This document shows positions 17,933-28,242 of a stretch of DNA of 64,000 nt, piece after piece (the first letter of the stretch is position 1; every line of letters starts with the position of its first letter). The stretch lies in assembly GCF_001556185.1 (NCBI RefSeq), contig NZ_LSIJ01000057.1, forward strand, positions 1 through 64,000, read 5' to 3'. The position numbers and the translations under genes were made by a program. The stretch is from Sphingomonas sp. CCH10-B3 (GTDB lineage: Bacteria > Pseudomonadota > Alphaproteobacteria > Sphingomonadales > Sphingomonadaceae). The notes under the pieces are model-generated. The model ran no database searches. It worked only from the letters and a program-made list of their open reading frames with translations, and was not told the DNA's origin.

Positions 17933-19368
17933 GCCCGTGCCTCGATCGGCAGCTTGATCCGCAGCCGCAAGCCCCCGAGCGGCGAGGCTTCGGCGGCGAT
18001 GCTTCCGCCATGCGCGCGCACGATCGCGTCGCTGACGGCGAGCCCCAGCCCCGATCCGCCGCGCGCCCGGTCGCGGGCTTCATCGAGCCGGTAGAGCGGC
18101 TCGAAAAGCTGCGCGAGTGCCTCGGCAGGCACCCCCGGCGGGCTGTCGTCGATCAGCAGTTGCACATGCGCCCCTTCGACCGAGAGTGTCAGCGCCACTC
18201 GCCCCGGTACATCGGTGTAGCGCAGCGAATTGGTGAGCGCATTCGCCAGCAGTTGCTCGATCCGCGCGCCGTCCCACAGCACCGGGAAGGCCGCACGCCC
18301 CTCGGTGTCGACCGACACCTCGATCCCGCGCGCTGCCGCCTGCACGGCGAAGCGCGCTGCGGCGTCGCGGCACAGCGCCACAGCATCGCAGCTTTCGAAG
18401 CGGCACGGCGGGCGTGCGAGATCGGCCATCGCCAGGAAATGCAGATCCTCGACCAGCCGCCCGAGGCTGAGCGCTTCTTCCTGGACCGAGGCGATCGCGG
18501 CCATGCTCAGCGGTCGCACGCCATCGACCAGCGCATCGAGCTCGCCACGGATCGCCGCCAGCGGCGTGCGCAGTTCGTGCGAGACTTCGGCGAGCCAGCG
18601 CCGCCGCGCCGTCTCCAGCCGCCCCAGCGTCTCCGCCATCCGGTTGATGTTCTGGGCGACGGCAGTGACTTCGCCAATCGCCGCTTCGGAGGCGCGCGCC
18701 GCAAAGTCGCCAGCCGCGATCGCGTCGGTCGCGCGCACCATCTCGCGCGCGGTCCGTTCGCCCCAGCGTGCGATCAGCCATGCGGGCAACAGGCTGACCG
18801 CGAGCAGCAGCAGCGCGAGCAGCGCCGCGCCCTGGTACTGGCTGGTCAGGAAGCGCGCATCGACGCCCCCGGCGGGCCGCCCGCGCGGCACCATCGCCAC
18901 CGAGCCGATCACTTCGCCGCCCAGCACAACGTCGCGCCGCACAATCTGCGCCAGCTTGTCGCGACGGCGCGGCAGCGGCGGCCCTTCGAGGATGCGGTCG
19001 GTGGCGTCGCGGATGATCAGTCGCCGCTCGATCGCTTCGGGCGGCGGCCCACGCCGTGGCGGTGGCGGCAAGTCATCGGGCGGCGGTGGTCGACCGCGCC
19101 GGCCACGCGGCGGCCCCGGGCGAACGGCATGGATGAGCTGCGGCAAAGTGAAATCCCCGCGCCGGAATGCCGCCAGCCCGCCGCGCCGCTCGCCTTCATC
19201 GCGCGCCATGCCAATCAGCGCGTTGAAGCGCTCGCGATCATTGGCCGCGAGATAGTCGGTGAAGCCGCGCTGCAGGTTGATTGCCATCACCCCGGCCATC
19301 GTCAGCTCGCCGAGCAGCGCCGTTCCCGCGATCAACAGGAACGTCAGGGTGAACAGGCGGATCTTCAT
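17929..19368 (-). CDS. HAMP-domain sensor histidine kinase
   Basis: 479 residues. An N-terminal membrane helix (residues about 4-30) and a second one (about 182-204, ALLALLLLAVSLLPAWLIA) frame a periplasmic sensor region that contains a striking Arg/Pro-rich stretch at about 85-112. HAMP follows, then the H-box VSHELRTPLAAIRGEL with His264, the N-box ANALTNSLRY and the G-box GGSGLGLAVSDAIV. All ATPase boxes are intact. Transcribed before, and overlapping, its cognate regulator. The Pro/Arg segment has the character of LTXXQ/Spy-like or BaeS-like periplasmic binders, though the signal is unknown. Confidence 0.94.
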   Translation of the reverse strand: MKIRLFTLTFLLIAGTALLGELTMAGVMAINLQRGFTDYLAANDRERFNALIGMARDEGERRGGLAAFRRGDFTLPQLIHAVRPGPPRGRRGRPPPPDDLPPPPRRGPPPEAIERRLIIRDATDRILEGPPLPRRRDKLAQIVRRDVVLGGEVIGSVAMVPRGRPAGGVDARFLTSQYQGAALLALLLLAVSLLPAWLIARWGERTAREMVRATDAIAAGDFAARASEAAIGEVTAVAQNINRMAETLGRLETARRRWLAEVSHELRTPLAAIRGELDALVDGVRPLSMAAIASVQEEALSLGRLVEDLHFLAMADLARPPCRFESCDAVALCRDAAARFAVQAAARGIEVSVDTEGRAAFPVLWDGARIEQLLANALTNSLRYTDVPGRVALTLSVEGAHVQLLIDDSPPGVPAEALAQLFEPLYRLDEARDRARGGSGLGLAVSDAIVRAHGGSIAAEASPLGGLRLRIKLPIEARA

Positions 19369-19483
19369 CGCGGCAGGCTGCGCCCCCTCCCGGCTCTTGT
19401 CGAGGCTCTGGCGATCACGCCAGCACCACGATTGTGGAGCAAGAATGGAGGCGGGCGCCGCCTGCCGCCTTTATTTACCGTCG

Positions 19484-20323
19484 TTACTCGTTGCCGCCGA
19501 TGAAGTGGCCGAGCCCGCCGAGCACGCCGCCTTCGCCGCGATTCTGGCCGCCGGTCGGCCCCGCGACTGCGATCACGCGCCCGGCGAGCCGCGAGAAGGG
19601 CAGCGACTGGATCCACACCTTGCCCGGCCCGCGCAGCCGCGCGAAGAACAGGCCTTCGCCGCCGAACACGATGCTTTTCACCCCGCGCACCATTTCGAGG
19701 TCGAACTCAATGCTGGGCGTGTAAGCGGCAAGGCAGCCGGTATCGACGTGCAGCACTTCGCCCGGCCCCAGCGTGCGTTCGGTGACGGTACCGCCCATCT
19801 GGACGAACACCCAGCCATCGCCTTCGAGCTTCTGCATGATGAAGCCTTCACCGCCGAACAGCCCGGTCATCACCCGGCGCTGAAACGCGATGCCGATCGA
19901 CACGCCCTTGGCGGCGGCGAGGAAAGCGTCCTTCTGGCAGATCAGCGTGCCACCGTAATCCGACAGCTTGAGCGGCAGAATCGCCCCGGGCGTGGGCGCG
20001 GCAAAGGCGACGCGCGCCTTGCCGCTGCCATGATGCGTGAACACCGTCGTGAACAGGCTCTCACCGGTCAGCAGCCGTTTCCCTGCGCCGACCAGCGCGC
20101 CCATGAAACCGCCACCGCCCGACTGCGCCCCCGATCCGTCGCCGAACACCGTCGACATTTCGATGCTCGCATCCTTCCAGATGAAGGCGCCGGCTTCGGC
20201 GACCGCGCTTTCGCCGGGATCGAGCTCGATCTCGACGAATTGCAGTTCCTGACCCTTGATTTCGAAGTCGATATCGTCGGCGACACCGGCGGCGCGGCTG
20301 TGTGACCATGGGCTTTGCGGCAT
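19484..20323 (-). CDS. AIM24 / TIGR00266 family protein
   Basis: About 279 residues of the AIM24 fold (tandem beta-barrel related to the TRAP-like fold). Features are ELQFVEIELDPGESAVAEAG at the start, FIWKDASIEMSTVFGDG, a glycine-rich FMGALVGAGKRLLTGESLF in which the typical GExxF lies, and GEGFIMQKLEGDGWVFVQMGG. Ends in a Gly/His segment (GGLGHFIGGNE). Bacterial members have no proven function; the eukaryotic relative is a mitochondrial protein. Start ATG 20323 is chosen from AGAGGAG seven to eight bases upstream; the frame extends further only through the divergent promoter. Confidence 0.9.
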   Translation of the reverse strand: MPQSPWSHSRAAGVADDIDFEIKGQELQFVEIELDPGESAVAEAGAFIWKDASIEMSTVFGDGSGAQSGGGGFMGALVGAGKRLLTGESLFTTVFTHHGSGKARVAFAAPTPGAILPLKLSDYGGTLICQKDAFLAAAKGVSIGIAFQRRVMTGLFGGEGFIMQKLEGDGWVFVQMGGTVTERTLGPGEVLHVDTGCLAAYTPSIEFDLEMVRGVKSIVFGGEGLFFARLRGPGKVWIQSLPFSRLAGRVIAVAGPTGGQNRGEGGVLGGLGHFIGGNE

Positions 20324-20426
20324 GGGAAAGGCTCCTCTTTTGGTGATGCGCACTGATAACACGCGGCGTACCGAGGCGCGAGCGCAACTGTTGCGGCGAA
20401 AGCGGCAAAGTCCGATAGCGCGGGCG

Positions 20427-22400
20427 ATGCGTGTCGCTTGCCTCCTGCTCGCCTTGCCCTGCCCGGCGCTCGCGCAGGAGGCGCCCGAAGTCGTCGTGCT
20501 CGGCACCCCGCTCAAGGCACCACCGGGGACGCCCGCCTATGGATCGGTGGTGATCGATCGCGAACGGCTGACCGGCGATGCTTCGGGCCGGGTCGAGGAT
20601 GTGCTGCTCGACGTCGCCGGCTTCCAGCAGTTCCGCCGCAGCGACAGCCGCTCGGCCAATCCGTCGGCGCAAGGCGTCACCCTGCGCGCGCTCGGCGGCA
20701 ATGCGACGAGCCGCGCGCTGGTGCTGCTCGACGGCGTACCGATCGCCGATCCCTTCTTCGGCTACATCCCCTTCAACGCGCTGGTGCCGGGCCAGCTCGG
20801 CGCGGTGCGGGTGACGCGCGGCGGTGGCGCGGGCGCGTTCGGCGCGGGTGCCGTGGCGGGGACGATCGAACTCGAAAGCGCCACGCGCGCCAATCTGCCG
20901 GCGCTGGCCGCCAGTGCCGACTATGGCAGCTTCAACTCGGTTCGGGCGGAAGCGAGCGCGGCCCCGCGGCTGGGCGCGGGCTTCATCGCGCTCGGCGGGC
21001 GGTGGGAACGCAGCGACGGCTTCTTCACAACGCCGCTCGACCAGCGCGTGCCCGCGAGTGCGCGGGCGCGCTTCGCCGATTGGTCGGCGAGTGCGCGCGC
21101 AGTCGTGCCGATCGACGCACAGACCGAGGTGCAGGCGCGGCTGAGCTTTTTCCGCGACGACCGCACACTGCGCTTCACCGGCGCCGACAGCTTCGCCGAG
21201 GGGCAGGACGCGAGCGTCCGGCTGATCCACCGCGGGCGCTGGCAGGTCGAGGCGCTCGGCTATCTCCAGGCGCGCGATTTCGGCAACAAGGTGGTCAGCG
21301 CGACCAGCTTCCGGCTGACGCTCGACCAACGAAAAACCCCGTCGACGGGCTATGGCGGCAAGATCGAGCTGCGCCCGCCGGTCGGCCCCGACCATGTGCT
21401 GCGGATCGGCGCCGATGTCCGCGTCGCCGACGGCAGGCTGTTCGAGGATGCCTATTCGGCGGCGGGCTCTGTCACCGCGCGGCGCACGGCAGGCGGGCGG
21501 ATCACGACCGCGGGCGCCTATGCCGAGGATGACTGGACGCTCGGGCGACTGGTGCTGACGGGCGGCGTTAGGGTCGATCGCTGGACGATTGCGGGCGGCT
21601 TCTTTCGCGAGCTTGCCGGATCGGGCGCGGTCAACGCCGACCGCCGCTTTGCCGATCGCAGCGGGACCGAAGTGACCGGGCGTGCGGGGCTTGCGTGGCG
21701 GGCGGCAGGTGGCGTCACGCTGCGCGCGGCGGGCTACACCGGCTTTCGTGTGCCGACGCTCAACGAACTCTACCGCCCGTTCGTGGTGTTTCCGGTGACG
21801 ACACAGGCGAACGAAGCGCTGGCGCCCGAACGGTTGCGCGGCGGCGAGATCGGCATCGATCTGGTGCCCGCACGCGGCATGACGATAGGCCTCACGGCGT
21901 TCCACAACCGGCTGGAGGGAGCAATCGGCAACGTCACGCTCGCGCCCAATCTGCGCCAGCGCCAGAACCTGCACGCGATCACCGCGCAGGGGATTGAGGT
22001 TACCGCCAACGTGCATCGCGGGCCGTGGTCGCTCACCGCCAGCTATGCCTATAGCGACAGCCGGGTGCGCCAGCCCGGACCGCTCGACGGCCTGCGTCCG
22101 GCGCAGTCGCCCCAGCACAGCGCAAGCGCGACGCTCGGCTGGACTCCGCGCCGTGGGCCTGCACTATCGGCGACGCTGCGCCACGTCGGTGCGCAATTCG
22201 AAGACGACCTTCAGATCGACCGGCTGCCCCCGGCGACCACGCTCGACGCCACCGCGCGGCTGCCGATCGGGCGCCACATCGCGATCAGCCTGCGCGCCGA
22301 AAATGTCACCGACAGCCGCGTGGTGACGCGCAACGCCGCCGGGTCGATCGACCTCGGCACGCCGCGCACGCTCTGGATCGGCGTTCGTCTCACGCCGTAA
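20427..22400 (+). CDS. TonB-dependent receptor
   Basis: About 657-residue outer-membrane receptor. Signal peptide is MRVACLLLALPCPALAQ. PEVVVLG just after it is a candidate TonB box. The plug (about 35-150) has VLLDVAGFQQFRR, GVTLRALGGNATSRALVLLDG and VRVTRGGGAGAFGAGAVAG. The remainder is a 22-strand barrel with aromatic turns, and the last strand ends TLWIGVRLTP, unusual in lacking a terminal Phe. Ligand is not deducible; the short size and plug resemble BtuB/CirA-like or siderophore receptors. Start ATG 20427 places the signal peptide at the N-terminus. Divergent from the AIM24 gene; no cobalamin riboswitch could fit in the roughly 100-base gap. Confidence 0.92.
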   Translation: MRVACLLLALPCPALAQEAPEVVVLGTPLKAPPGTPAYGSVVIDRERLTGDASGRVEDVLLDVAGFQQFRRSDSRSANPSAQGVTLRALGGNATSRALVLLDGVPIADPFFGYIPFNALVPGQLGAVRVTRGGGAGAFGAGAVAGTIELESATRANLPALAASADYGSFNSVRAEASAAPRLGAGFIALGGRWERSDGFFTTPLDQRVPASARARFADWSASARAVVPIDAQTEVQARLSFFRDDRTLRFTGADSFAEGQDASVRLIHRGRWQVEALGYLQARDFGNKVVSATSFRLTLDQRKTPSTGYGGKIELRPPVGPDHVLRIGADVRVADGRLFEDAYSAAGSVTARRTAGGRITTAGAYAEDDWTLGRLVLTGGVRVDRWTIAGGFFRELAGSGAVNADRRFADRSGTEVTGRAGLAWRAAGGVTLRAAGYTGFRVPTLNELYRPFVVFPVTTQANEALAPERLRGGEIGIDLVPARGMTIGLTAFHNRLEGAIGNVTLAPNLRQRQNLHAITAQGIEVTANVHRGPWSLTASYAYSDSRVRQPGPLDGLRPAQSPQHSASATLGWTPRRGPALSATLRHVGAQFEDDLQIDRLPPATTLDATARLPIGRHIAISLRAENVTDSRVVTRNAAGSIDLGTPRTLWIGVRLTP

Positions 22401-22512
22401 ACGGCTTACACTTTGTTACCAATATTTGCTGGTCGAAACGTTCATTTTTTGGTTCCTAATGGGGTTGTGACCTCCCAACATAGGGGCGGCGCGCGAGTGG
22501 AAGGGGGGACCC

Positions 22513-24255
22513 ATGACCGATCACGTCGATGCGCTTGAATTGCCGATCGAAGTTGCCGACGAACCCGCGCCGTCCGAGGCTGCGCGATCGAGACTCGCCC
22601 AGAGCGCAGCACCGATCGCGCTTGCAGCCACCACGGCACTGGCAGCGTGCAGTGGTGGTGGCAGCGGTGGATCATCGCCCGTCGCTGTCGCGCCAACCCC
22701 TACCCCGTCACCGACCCCGACGCCCGCTCCGATCGGCGCTGCACAGGCCAGTCGCTTCCTGCAGCAGGCGACTTTCGGCGCAACGAAGACCGATATCGAG
22801 CAGGTTCAGTCGCTCGGTTTCGACGGCTGGATCACCGATCAGGTCAACAAGCCCCGCACCGCGCATTGGGACTGGATGGTGACGAGCGGCTACAGCGTTT
22901 CGGGCAACATCAACAATACCACTGGTTTCGACAACAGCGTCTGGCGTCAGATCATCAGCGAACCCGGCCAACTGCGCCAACGCGTCGGCATGGCGCTGTC
23001 CGAAATGATGGTCGTCGGCATCGACGGAATCAACCTGAACTGGAAACAGTTCGCCGCCGCTGCTTGGCTCGATGTGCTGCTCGACAATGCGCTGGGCAAT
23101 TTCCGCACGCTGATGGAGCGCATCACCTACAATGCGGCGATGGGGTCGTTCCTGACCTATCTGAACAATCGCAAGGCCAACCCCGCCACGGGTTCGGTTC
23201 CCGACGAAAACTACGCGCGCGAGCTGATGCAACTGTTCACGCTCGGGCTTTACCGGCTGAATATGGACGGCACGCTCCAGCTATCGGGCGGTCAGCCGAT
23301 CGAAACCTACACTCAGACCGATGTGTCGCAGCTTGCGCGGGTCTTCACCGGCCTGACGCTGGACTCGACCGACAGCACGACACCCGATCGCTATCGCCGC
23401 AGTCTGGTGTTCAACCCCGCCAACCACGAAACCGGCGCATCGACGTTCCTCGGCGCGACGGTGCCGGCCGGGGCCGATGGCGCGAGCGCGGTCAGGATCG
23501 CGCTCGACACGATCTTCGCGCACCCCAATGTCCCGCCGTTCGTGTCGAAGCAGTTGATCCAGCGGCTGGTGAGCAGCAATCCCAGCCCCGCCTATGTCGG
23601 CCGCGTGGCGGCAGTCTTTGCCGACAATGGCAGCGGCACTCGGGGCGATCTGCGCGCGGTGGTGCGCGCGATTCTGCTCGACAATGAGGCTCGCGCCGAC
23701 ACCGGCACCAGCAGCACCACCGGCGGCAAGCTGCGCGAGCCGGTGATCCGACTGACCAACTGGGCGCGCGCTTTCGGGGCGACGTCAGCCGGGGGACTTT
23801 GGCCGATCGGCGACACCTCGAGTTCGAGCACCCGGCTGGCGCAGTCGCTCGGCCGCGCGACGTCGGTGTTCAACTTCTTCCGACCCGGCTACACGCCGCC
23901 CAACACCGCGATTGCCAATGCATCGCTGGTGGCGCCGGAATTCCAGATCACCCATGAATTGTCGGTCGTCGCTTATATCAACTATCTCCAGACCGCGATT
24001 CAGAACGGGCTCGGCACCGGCAACGACGTCAGGGCGAACTACGCCGCCATGCTGGCTTTGGCGAGCGACAGCGCGGCGCTGGTCGGCGAAGTCAATCTGC
24101 TGCTCGCCGCCAATCAGCTGAGCGCTGCTACGGTCGCGGCAATCCGCGCGGCGGTCGACAGCATTTCGGCAACGACGACCGCCGGCCAGACCAACCGCGT
24201 CTACACCGCCATCCTGCTGACGATGGCGTCACCTGAATATATCACGCAGCGCTGA
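22513..24255 (+). CDS. DUF1800 domain-containing protein
   Basis: 580 residues. The N-terminal region has a hydrophobic stretch with AATTALAACSGGGSGG that could be a lipoprotein-type or TM anchor, then a Pro/Thr-rich linker. The DUF1800 domain starts at about 76 (AQASRFLQQATFGAT) and shows the expected DENYARELMQLFTLGLY motif, plus FNPANHETGASTFLGA and FVSKQLIQRLVSSNPSP. Function is unproven; genes of this family nearly always precede a DUF1501 gene, as here, and are believed to be surface or exported. AAGGGGGG lies directly upstream of the ATG. Confidence 0.93.
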   Translation: MTDHVDALELPIEVADEPAPSEAARSRLAQSAAPIALAATTALAACSGGGSGGSSPVAVAPTPTPSPTPTPAPIGAAQASRFLQQATFGATKTDIEQVQSLGFDGWITDQVNKPRTAHWDWMVTSGYSVSGNINNTTGFDNSVWRQIISEPGQLRQRVGMALSEMMVVGIDGINLNWKQFAAAAWLDVLLDNALGNFRTLMERITYNAAMGSFLTYLNNRKANPATGSVPDENYARELMQLFTLGLYRLNMDGTLQLSGGQPIETYTQTDVSQLARVFTGLTLDSTDSTTPDRYRRSLVFNPANHETGASTFLGATVPAGADGASAVRIALDTIFAHPNVPPFVSKQLIQRLVSSNPSPAYVGRVAAVFADNGSGTRGDLRAVVRAILLDNEARADTGTSSTTGGKLREPVIRLTNWARAFGATSAGGLWPIGDTSSSSTRLAQSLGRATSVFNFFRPGYTPPNTAIANASLVAPEFQITHELSVVAYINYLQTAIQNGLGTGNDVRANYAAMLALASDSAALVGEVNLLLAANQLSAATVAAIRAAVDSISATTTAGQTNRVYTAILLTMASPEYITQR

Positions 24256-24268
24256 GGGGGACGGCATC

Positions 24269-25651
24269 ATGTTTACATCCGATCAATCGCGCCGCGCCTT
24301 TCTGAAGCGCTCCGCCGCGCTCGGCATCGCCGGGAGCGCTGCGCCTTTCGTTACCAACCTCGCGGCAATCGGCGAAGCAGCGGCCGCAACCGCCAGCGAT
24401 TACAAAGCGCTGGTCTGTGTGTTCCTGTACGGCGGCAATGATTACGCCAACACCCTGCCGCCCTATGATCAGGCGAGCTACAATCTGTACGCGGCTGCAC
24501 GCACCAACCTGGCGCATGCGCGCGCGACGCTCGCGGCGACGGTGCTCAACCCCAGCACCGCGCTGCCCGGTGGGCGGCAATATGCGCTTGCGCCCACGAT
24601 GTCGGGGCTGTTGCCGATTTTTGACGCAGGCCGGCTGGCGGTGGTGCTCAACGTCGGCACGCTCGTCCAGCCGACGACCAAGGCGCAATATACCGCCAAT
24701 TCGGTCCGCCTGCCGCCGAAGCTGTTCAGCCATAACGACCAGCAAAGCTATTGGCAGGCCAGCAATCCGGAAGGTGCGACGTCGGGCTGGGGCGGCCGCA
24801 TCGGCGATCTGCTGCAAAGCGGCAACGGCACTTCGACGGTGACCTGCATCAACGCCAGCGGCAATGCGGTGTTCCTGACCGGTCGCACTGCGATTCAATA
24901 TTCGGTCGGCACCACCGGGCCGATTGCACTGCTCAACAATGGATCGACGCTGTTCGGATCGACCGCTGCGGCGAGCACGCTACGCACTTTGATGACCAGC
25001 ACCAATGCCAATTTGCTGGCCAACGAACATGCCACGATCAGCAAGCGCGCGCTCGACACCTATGCCCAGGTCAATAGCGCACTCGCCAGCGCGCCGGCGG
25101 CGAATTTCCCGCTTTTTCCGACCGGCAACAACCTTGCAAGCCAGCTCCAGATCGTCGCGCGGCTGATTTCGGTCAGCCAGGAACTTGGCGCCAAGCGACA
25201 GGTTTTCTTCGTGTCGCAGGGCGGGTTCGACTTGCACGACAATCTGCTCGCGCAGCATCCGGGCCTCGTCAGCAATGTCGCCAACGCAATGCGCGCCTTC
25301 TACGACACTACGGTCGCGCTTGGCGTGGCGGACCGGGTGACGACCTTCACGGGATCCGATTTCGGCCGCACGCTGCAATCGAACGATGACGGCTCCGACC
25401 ATGGCTGGGGCAGCATGCACTTCGTCATGGGCGGCGCGGTCAACGGTCGCCGCTTCTACGGGACGCCGCCGGCAATCGGCAACAACACTCCCGACGACGT
25501 CGGCCAGGGGCGCTTGCTGCCAACGATTTCGGTCGATCAATATGCCTCGACACTCGCGAGCTGGTTCGGCGTAAGCGCGGGCAATATGTCGACGGTGCTG
25601 CCCAATATCGGCAATTACAATCCGTCGACGTGGAACCTGGGGTTCGTCTGA
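24269..25651 (+). CDS. DUF1501 domain-containing Tat-exported protein
   Basis: 460 residues. A twin-arginine signal (SRRAFLKRSAALG, Arg8-Arg9, then a hydrophobic run and ATNL/AAA-rich cleavage region) sends the folded protein across the inner membrane. The DUF1501 core (sulfatase/alkaline-phosphatase-like superfamily) has VCVFLYGGNDYANTL near the start and VFFVSQGGFDLHDNLLAQH, VTTFTGSDFGRTLQSN, and DHGWGSMHFVMGG, which resemble the metal-binding loops of that superfamily. Starts 13 bases after the DUF1800 gene, which implies a common transcript. A perfect terminator follows at 25676. Confidence 0.94.
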   Translation: MFTSDQSRRAFLKRSAALGIAGSAAPFVTNLAAIGEAAAATASDYKALVCVFLYGGNDYANTLPPYDQASYNLYAAARTNLAHARATLAATVLNPSTALPGGRQYALAPTMSGLLPIFDAGRLAVVLNVGTLVQPTTKAQYTANSVRLPPKLFSHNDQQSYWQASNPEGATSGWGGRIGDLLQSGNGTSTVTCINASGNAVFLTGRTAIQYSVGTTGPIALLNNGSTLFGSTAAASTLRTLMTSTNANLLANEHATISKRALDTYAQVNSALASAPAANFPLFPTGNNLASQLQIVARLISVSQELGAKRQVFFVSQGGFDLHDNLLAQHPGLVSNVANAMRAFYDTTVALGVADRVTTFTGSDFGRTLQSNDDGSDHGWGSMHFVMGGAVNGRRFYGTPPAIGNNTPDDVGQGRLLPTISVDQYASTLASWFGVSAGNMSTVLPNIGNYNPSTWNLGFV

Positions 25652-25675
25652 ACGAGTGGCATAGCCCCAAATCAA

Positions 25676-25706
25676 AAAGGGCCCGGTTTCCCGGGCCCTT
25701 TCTTTT
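25676..25706. terminator. Bidirectional intrinsic terminator
   Basis: AAAGGGCCCGG and CCGGGCCCTTT form a perfect 11-bp stem with a 4-base loop (25676-25701). A-rich bases lie to the left and TCTTTT to the right, so it can end both the DUF1501 transcript and the convergent pnp transcript. Confidence 0.93.
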
Positions 25707-25724
25707 GGGTTGCCTTGGCAAGGC

Positions 25725-28070
25725 TTAGTCGCGGTCGCCCGTCAGGAAAGCGGGAGCAAATTCGGGCGCGGGGCCGTCATCGCCGCCACCCGAGCGTTCC
25801 GGACGCGGGCCGCGATCACCACCGCGGCGCGGACCGCGATCGCCACGGCCTTCGCCGCGACCTTCGCCGCGCGGACCGCGACCACCGTCGCCGTCACGCC
25901 GCGGGCCGCGGCCTTCGCCACGCGGGCCACGATCGCCACCCTCACGCGGCTCGCGAGCCGGGCGCGAGTCTTCAAGCTCGGCACCGGTTTCCTGATCGAC
26001 GACGCGCATCGACAGGCGCACCTTGCCGCGCGGGTCGATCTCGAGGACCTTGACCTTGACTTCCTGACCTTCGCTCAGGACGTCCGCCACCTTCTCGACG
26101 CGCTCGTTCTTGATTTCGGAGACGTGGACGAGGCCGTCCTTGCCGCCCATGAAGTTCACAAACGCGCCGAAATCAACGAGATTGACCACCTTGCCATTGT
26201 AGATCTTGCCGACCTCAGGCTCCTCGACGATGCCCTTGATCCAGTTGATCGCGGCTTCGATCTGGCTGTGATCCGACGACGACACCTTGATCACGCCTTC
26301 GTCGTCGATGTCGACCTTGGCGCCGGTGGTGGCGACGATCTCGCGGATCACCTTGCCGCCCGTGCCGATGACGTCACGAATCTTCGACTTGTCGATCGTG
26401 ATCGTTTCGATCCGCGGCGCGTGCGCCGACAGCTCGGTACGGGTCGACGACAGCGCCTTGGCCATTTCGCCCAGGATGTGCGCGCGGCCTTCATGCGCCT
26501 GTGCCAGCGCGACCTTCATGATCTCTTCGGTGATCCCGGCGATCTTGATGTCCATCTGGAGCGAGGTGATGCCTTCGCTGGTCCCGGCGACCTTGAAGTC
26601 CATGTCGCCGAGGTGATCTTCGTCACCCAGAATGTCCGACAGGACCGCAAAGTCCTTGCCTTCGAGGATCAGACCCATCGCGATGCCGCTGACCGGGCGC
26701 TTGATCGGCACACCGGCGTCCATCAGCGACAGCGACCCGCCACACACCGTCGCCATCGACGACGATCCGTTCGACTCGGTGATGTCCGACGTGACGCGGA
26801 TCGTGTAGGGGAACTCTTCCTTCGACGGCAGCACGGCGTGCAGCGCGCGCCAGGCCAGCTTGCCATGGCCGATGTCGCGACGGCTCGGCGCGCCGAAGCG
26901 GCCGACTTCGCCGACCGAATAGGGCGGGAAGTTATAGTGCAGCATGAAATGCTCGTAATGGAGCCCGTTGAGCCCATCGATCATCTGCTCGGCATCCTTC
27001 GTGCCGAGCGTCGTGGTCGCGATGGTCTGGGTCTCGCCGCGCGTGAACAGCGCCGAACCATGCGCGCGGGGCAGGAAATGCACCTCGGCTTCGATCGGGC
27101 GGATCTGCGTGGTGGTGCGACCGTCGATGCGCTTGCCGTCCTTCAGGATGGCAGTGCGGACGATCTCCGCCTCGAGCTTCTTGACGAGCTTCTGTGCGGC
27201 CATCTGCTCCTGCGGACTGCGGTCGGCCATTGCCTCCTTCGCCTTCGCGCGCGCGGCATTGAGCATATCGGCGCGGTCCGACTTCAGCGTGGTCTTGTAG
27301 GCAGCGGCAATGTCATCGCCGATCAGCGCCTTCAGCTCAGCCTTCACCGCGGCGGTATCGTCGGCAACCTTGAGTTCCCACGGATCCTTGGCCGCCTGTT
27401 CGGCGAGATCGATGATCGCGTCGATCACCTGCTGCGACGCCCGGTGCGCGAACATCACGGCGCCGAGCATGACTTCTTCCGACAGCTCCTTCGCTTCGGA
27501 TTCGACCATCATCACCGCGTCATGCGTTGCCGCCACGACGAGGTCGAGCAGGCCGGCTTCGACCTGCGCATCCGACGGATTGAGCTGATAATCGGTGCCG
27601 TCATAGCCGACGCGCGCGGCGCCGATCGGGCCCATGAACGGCACGCCCGACAGCGTCAGCGCTGCCGAGGCGGCGATCATCGCCAGAATGTCGGGCTCAT
27701 TCTCGCCATCATAGCTCAGCACCTGAGCAATGACGTTGATTTCGTTGTAGAAACCTTCGGGAAACAGTGGACGCAGCGGGCGATCGGTCAGACGGCTGAT
27801 CAGCGTCTCGCGCTCGGTCGCGCCACGTTCGCGCTTGAAGAAGCCGCCCGGGATGCGCCCGGCGGCCGAGTATTTTTCCTGATAATGGACGGTGAGCGGG
27901 AAGAAGTCCTGCCCTTCCTTGACCGACTTGGCGGCGGTGACGGCGCAGAGCACCACGGTTTCGCCGAGCGTCGCGATCACCGCGCCGTCGGCCTGGCGGG
28001 CAACCTTGCCCGTTTCGAGGGTGAGGGTCTTGCCTCCCCACTCGATTGAAACTTTCTTGATATCGAACAT
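25725..28070 (-). CDS. pnp: Polyribonucleotide nucleotidyltransferase (PNPase)
   Basis: 781 residues. 3'-to-5' phosphorolytic exoribonuclease of the degradosome. Two RNase PH domains ([21 protein letters not shown] in the first; [19 protein letters not shown] with the active-site Asp in the second), then KH ([15 protein letters not shown]) and S1 ([18 protein letters not shown]). The final 80 residues are an RGG/GRG-rich low-complexity tail that is unusual in composition and length and may bind RNA. It ends the minus-strand translation operon after rpsO. The 200-base leader between rpsO and pnp has three stem-loops, in line with the RNase III-dependent autoregulation known in E. coli. Confidence 0.97.
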   Translation of the reverse strand: MFDIKKVSIEWGGKTLTLETGKVARQADGAVIATLGETVVLCAVTAAKSVKEGQDFFPLTVHYQEKYSAAGRIPGGFFKRERGATERETLISRLTDRPLRPLFPEGFYNEINVIAQVLSYDGENEPDILAMIAASAALTLSGVPFMGPIGAARVGYDGTDYQLNPSDAQVEAGLLDLVVAATHDAVMMVESEAKELSEEVMLGAVMFAHRASQQVIDAIIDLAEQAAKDPWELKVADDTAAVKAELKALIGDDIAAAYKTTLKSDRADMLNAARAKAKEAMADRSPQEQMAAQKLVKKLEAEIVRTAILKDGKRIDGRTTTQIRPIEAEVHFLPRAHGSALFTRGETQTIATTTLGTKDAEQMIDGLNGLHYEHFMLHYNFPPYSVGEVGRFGAPSRRDIGHGKLAWRALHAVLPSKEEFPYTIRVTSDITESNGSSSMATVCGGSLSLMDAGVPIKRPVSGIAMGLILEGKDFAVLSDILGDEDHLGDMDFKVAGTSEGITSLQMDIKIAGITEEIMKVALAQAHEGRAHILGEMAKALSSTRTELSAHAPRIETITIDKSKIRDVIGTGGKVIREIVATTGAKVDIDDEGVIKVSSSDHSQIEAAINWIKGIVEEPEVGKIYNGKVVNLVDFGAFVNFMGGKDGLVHVSEIKNERVEKVADVLSEGQEVKVKVLEIDPRGKVRLSMRVVDQETGAELEDSRPAREPREGGDRGPRGEGRGPRRDGDGGRGPRGEGRGEGRGDRGPRRGGDRGPRPERSGGGDDGPAPEFAPAFLTGDRD

Positions 28071-28086
28071 CTGATTTCCTTCAACA

Positions 28087-28198
28087 CCACGCGCCCTATG
28101 CGCGTGGGGCCTGTAGCGAGCGCCTGCGGAACGGATTCCCGCAGGGTCTCTGGTCGAGCCACTTGCGGCTCTGCGCGATCGCCTTCAGCGGCGATCGC
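28087..28198 (-). promoter_or_regulatory. Structured pnp mRNA leader (three stem-loops)
   Basis: Stems at 28087-28093/28101-28107 (7 bp), 28124-28129/28139-28144 (6 bp) and 28175-28183/28190-28198 (9 bp, perfect) precede the pnp start at 28070. In enterobacteria a comparable leader hairpin is cut by RNase III and then read by PNPase to repress its own synthesis. The stems are read directly; the regulatory role here is inferred. Confidence 0.5.
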
Positions 28199-28242
28199 GG
28201 TGCGGTCATCGTGCCGGATTGCGCGACGATCCGCAAACGAAA

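Noticed and set aside
20324-20426. Possible cobalamin riboswitch before the TonB receptor
   Set aside because: Only about 100 bases and no B12-box-like sequence; only a 5-bp dyad near 20383.
20061-22118. 685-residue minus-strand frame opposite the TonB receptor
   Set aside because: High-GC shadow, no signal peptide or domain.
25710-28049. 779-residue plus-strand open frame opposite pnp
   Set aside because: Antisense shadow of pnp with low-complexity His/Asp/Arg content.
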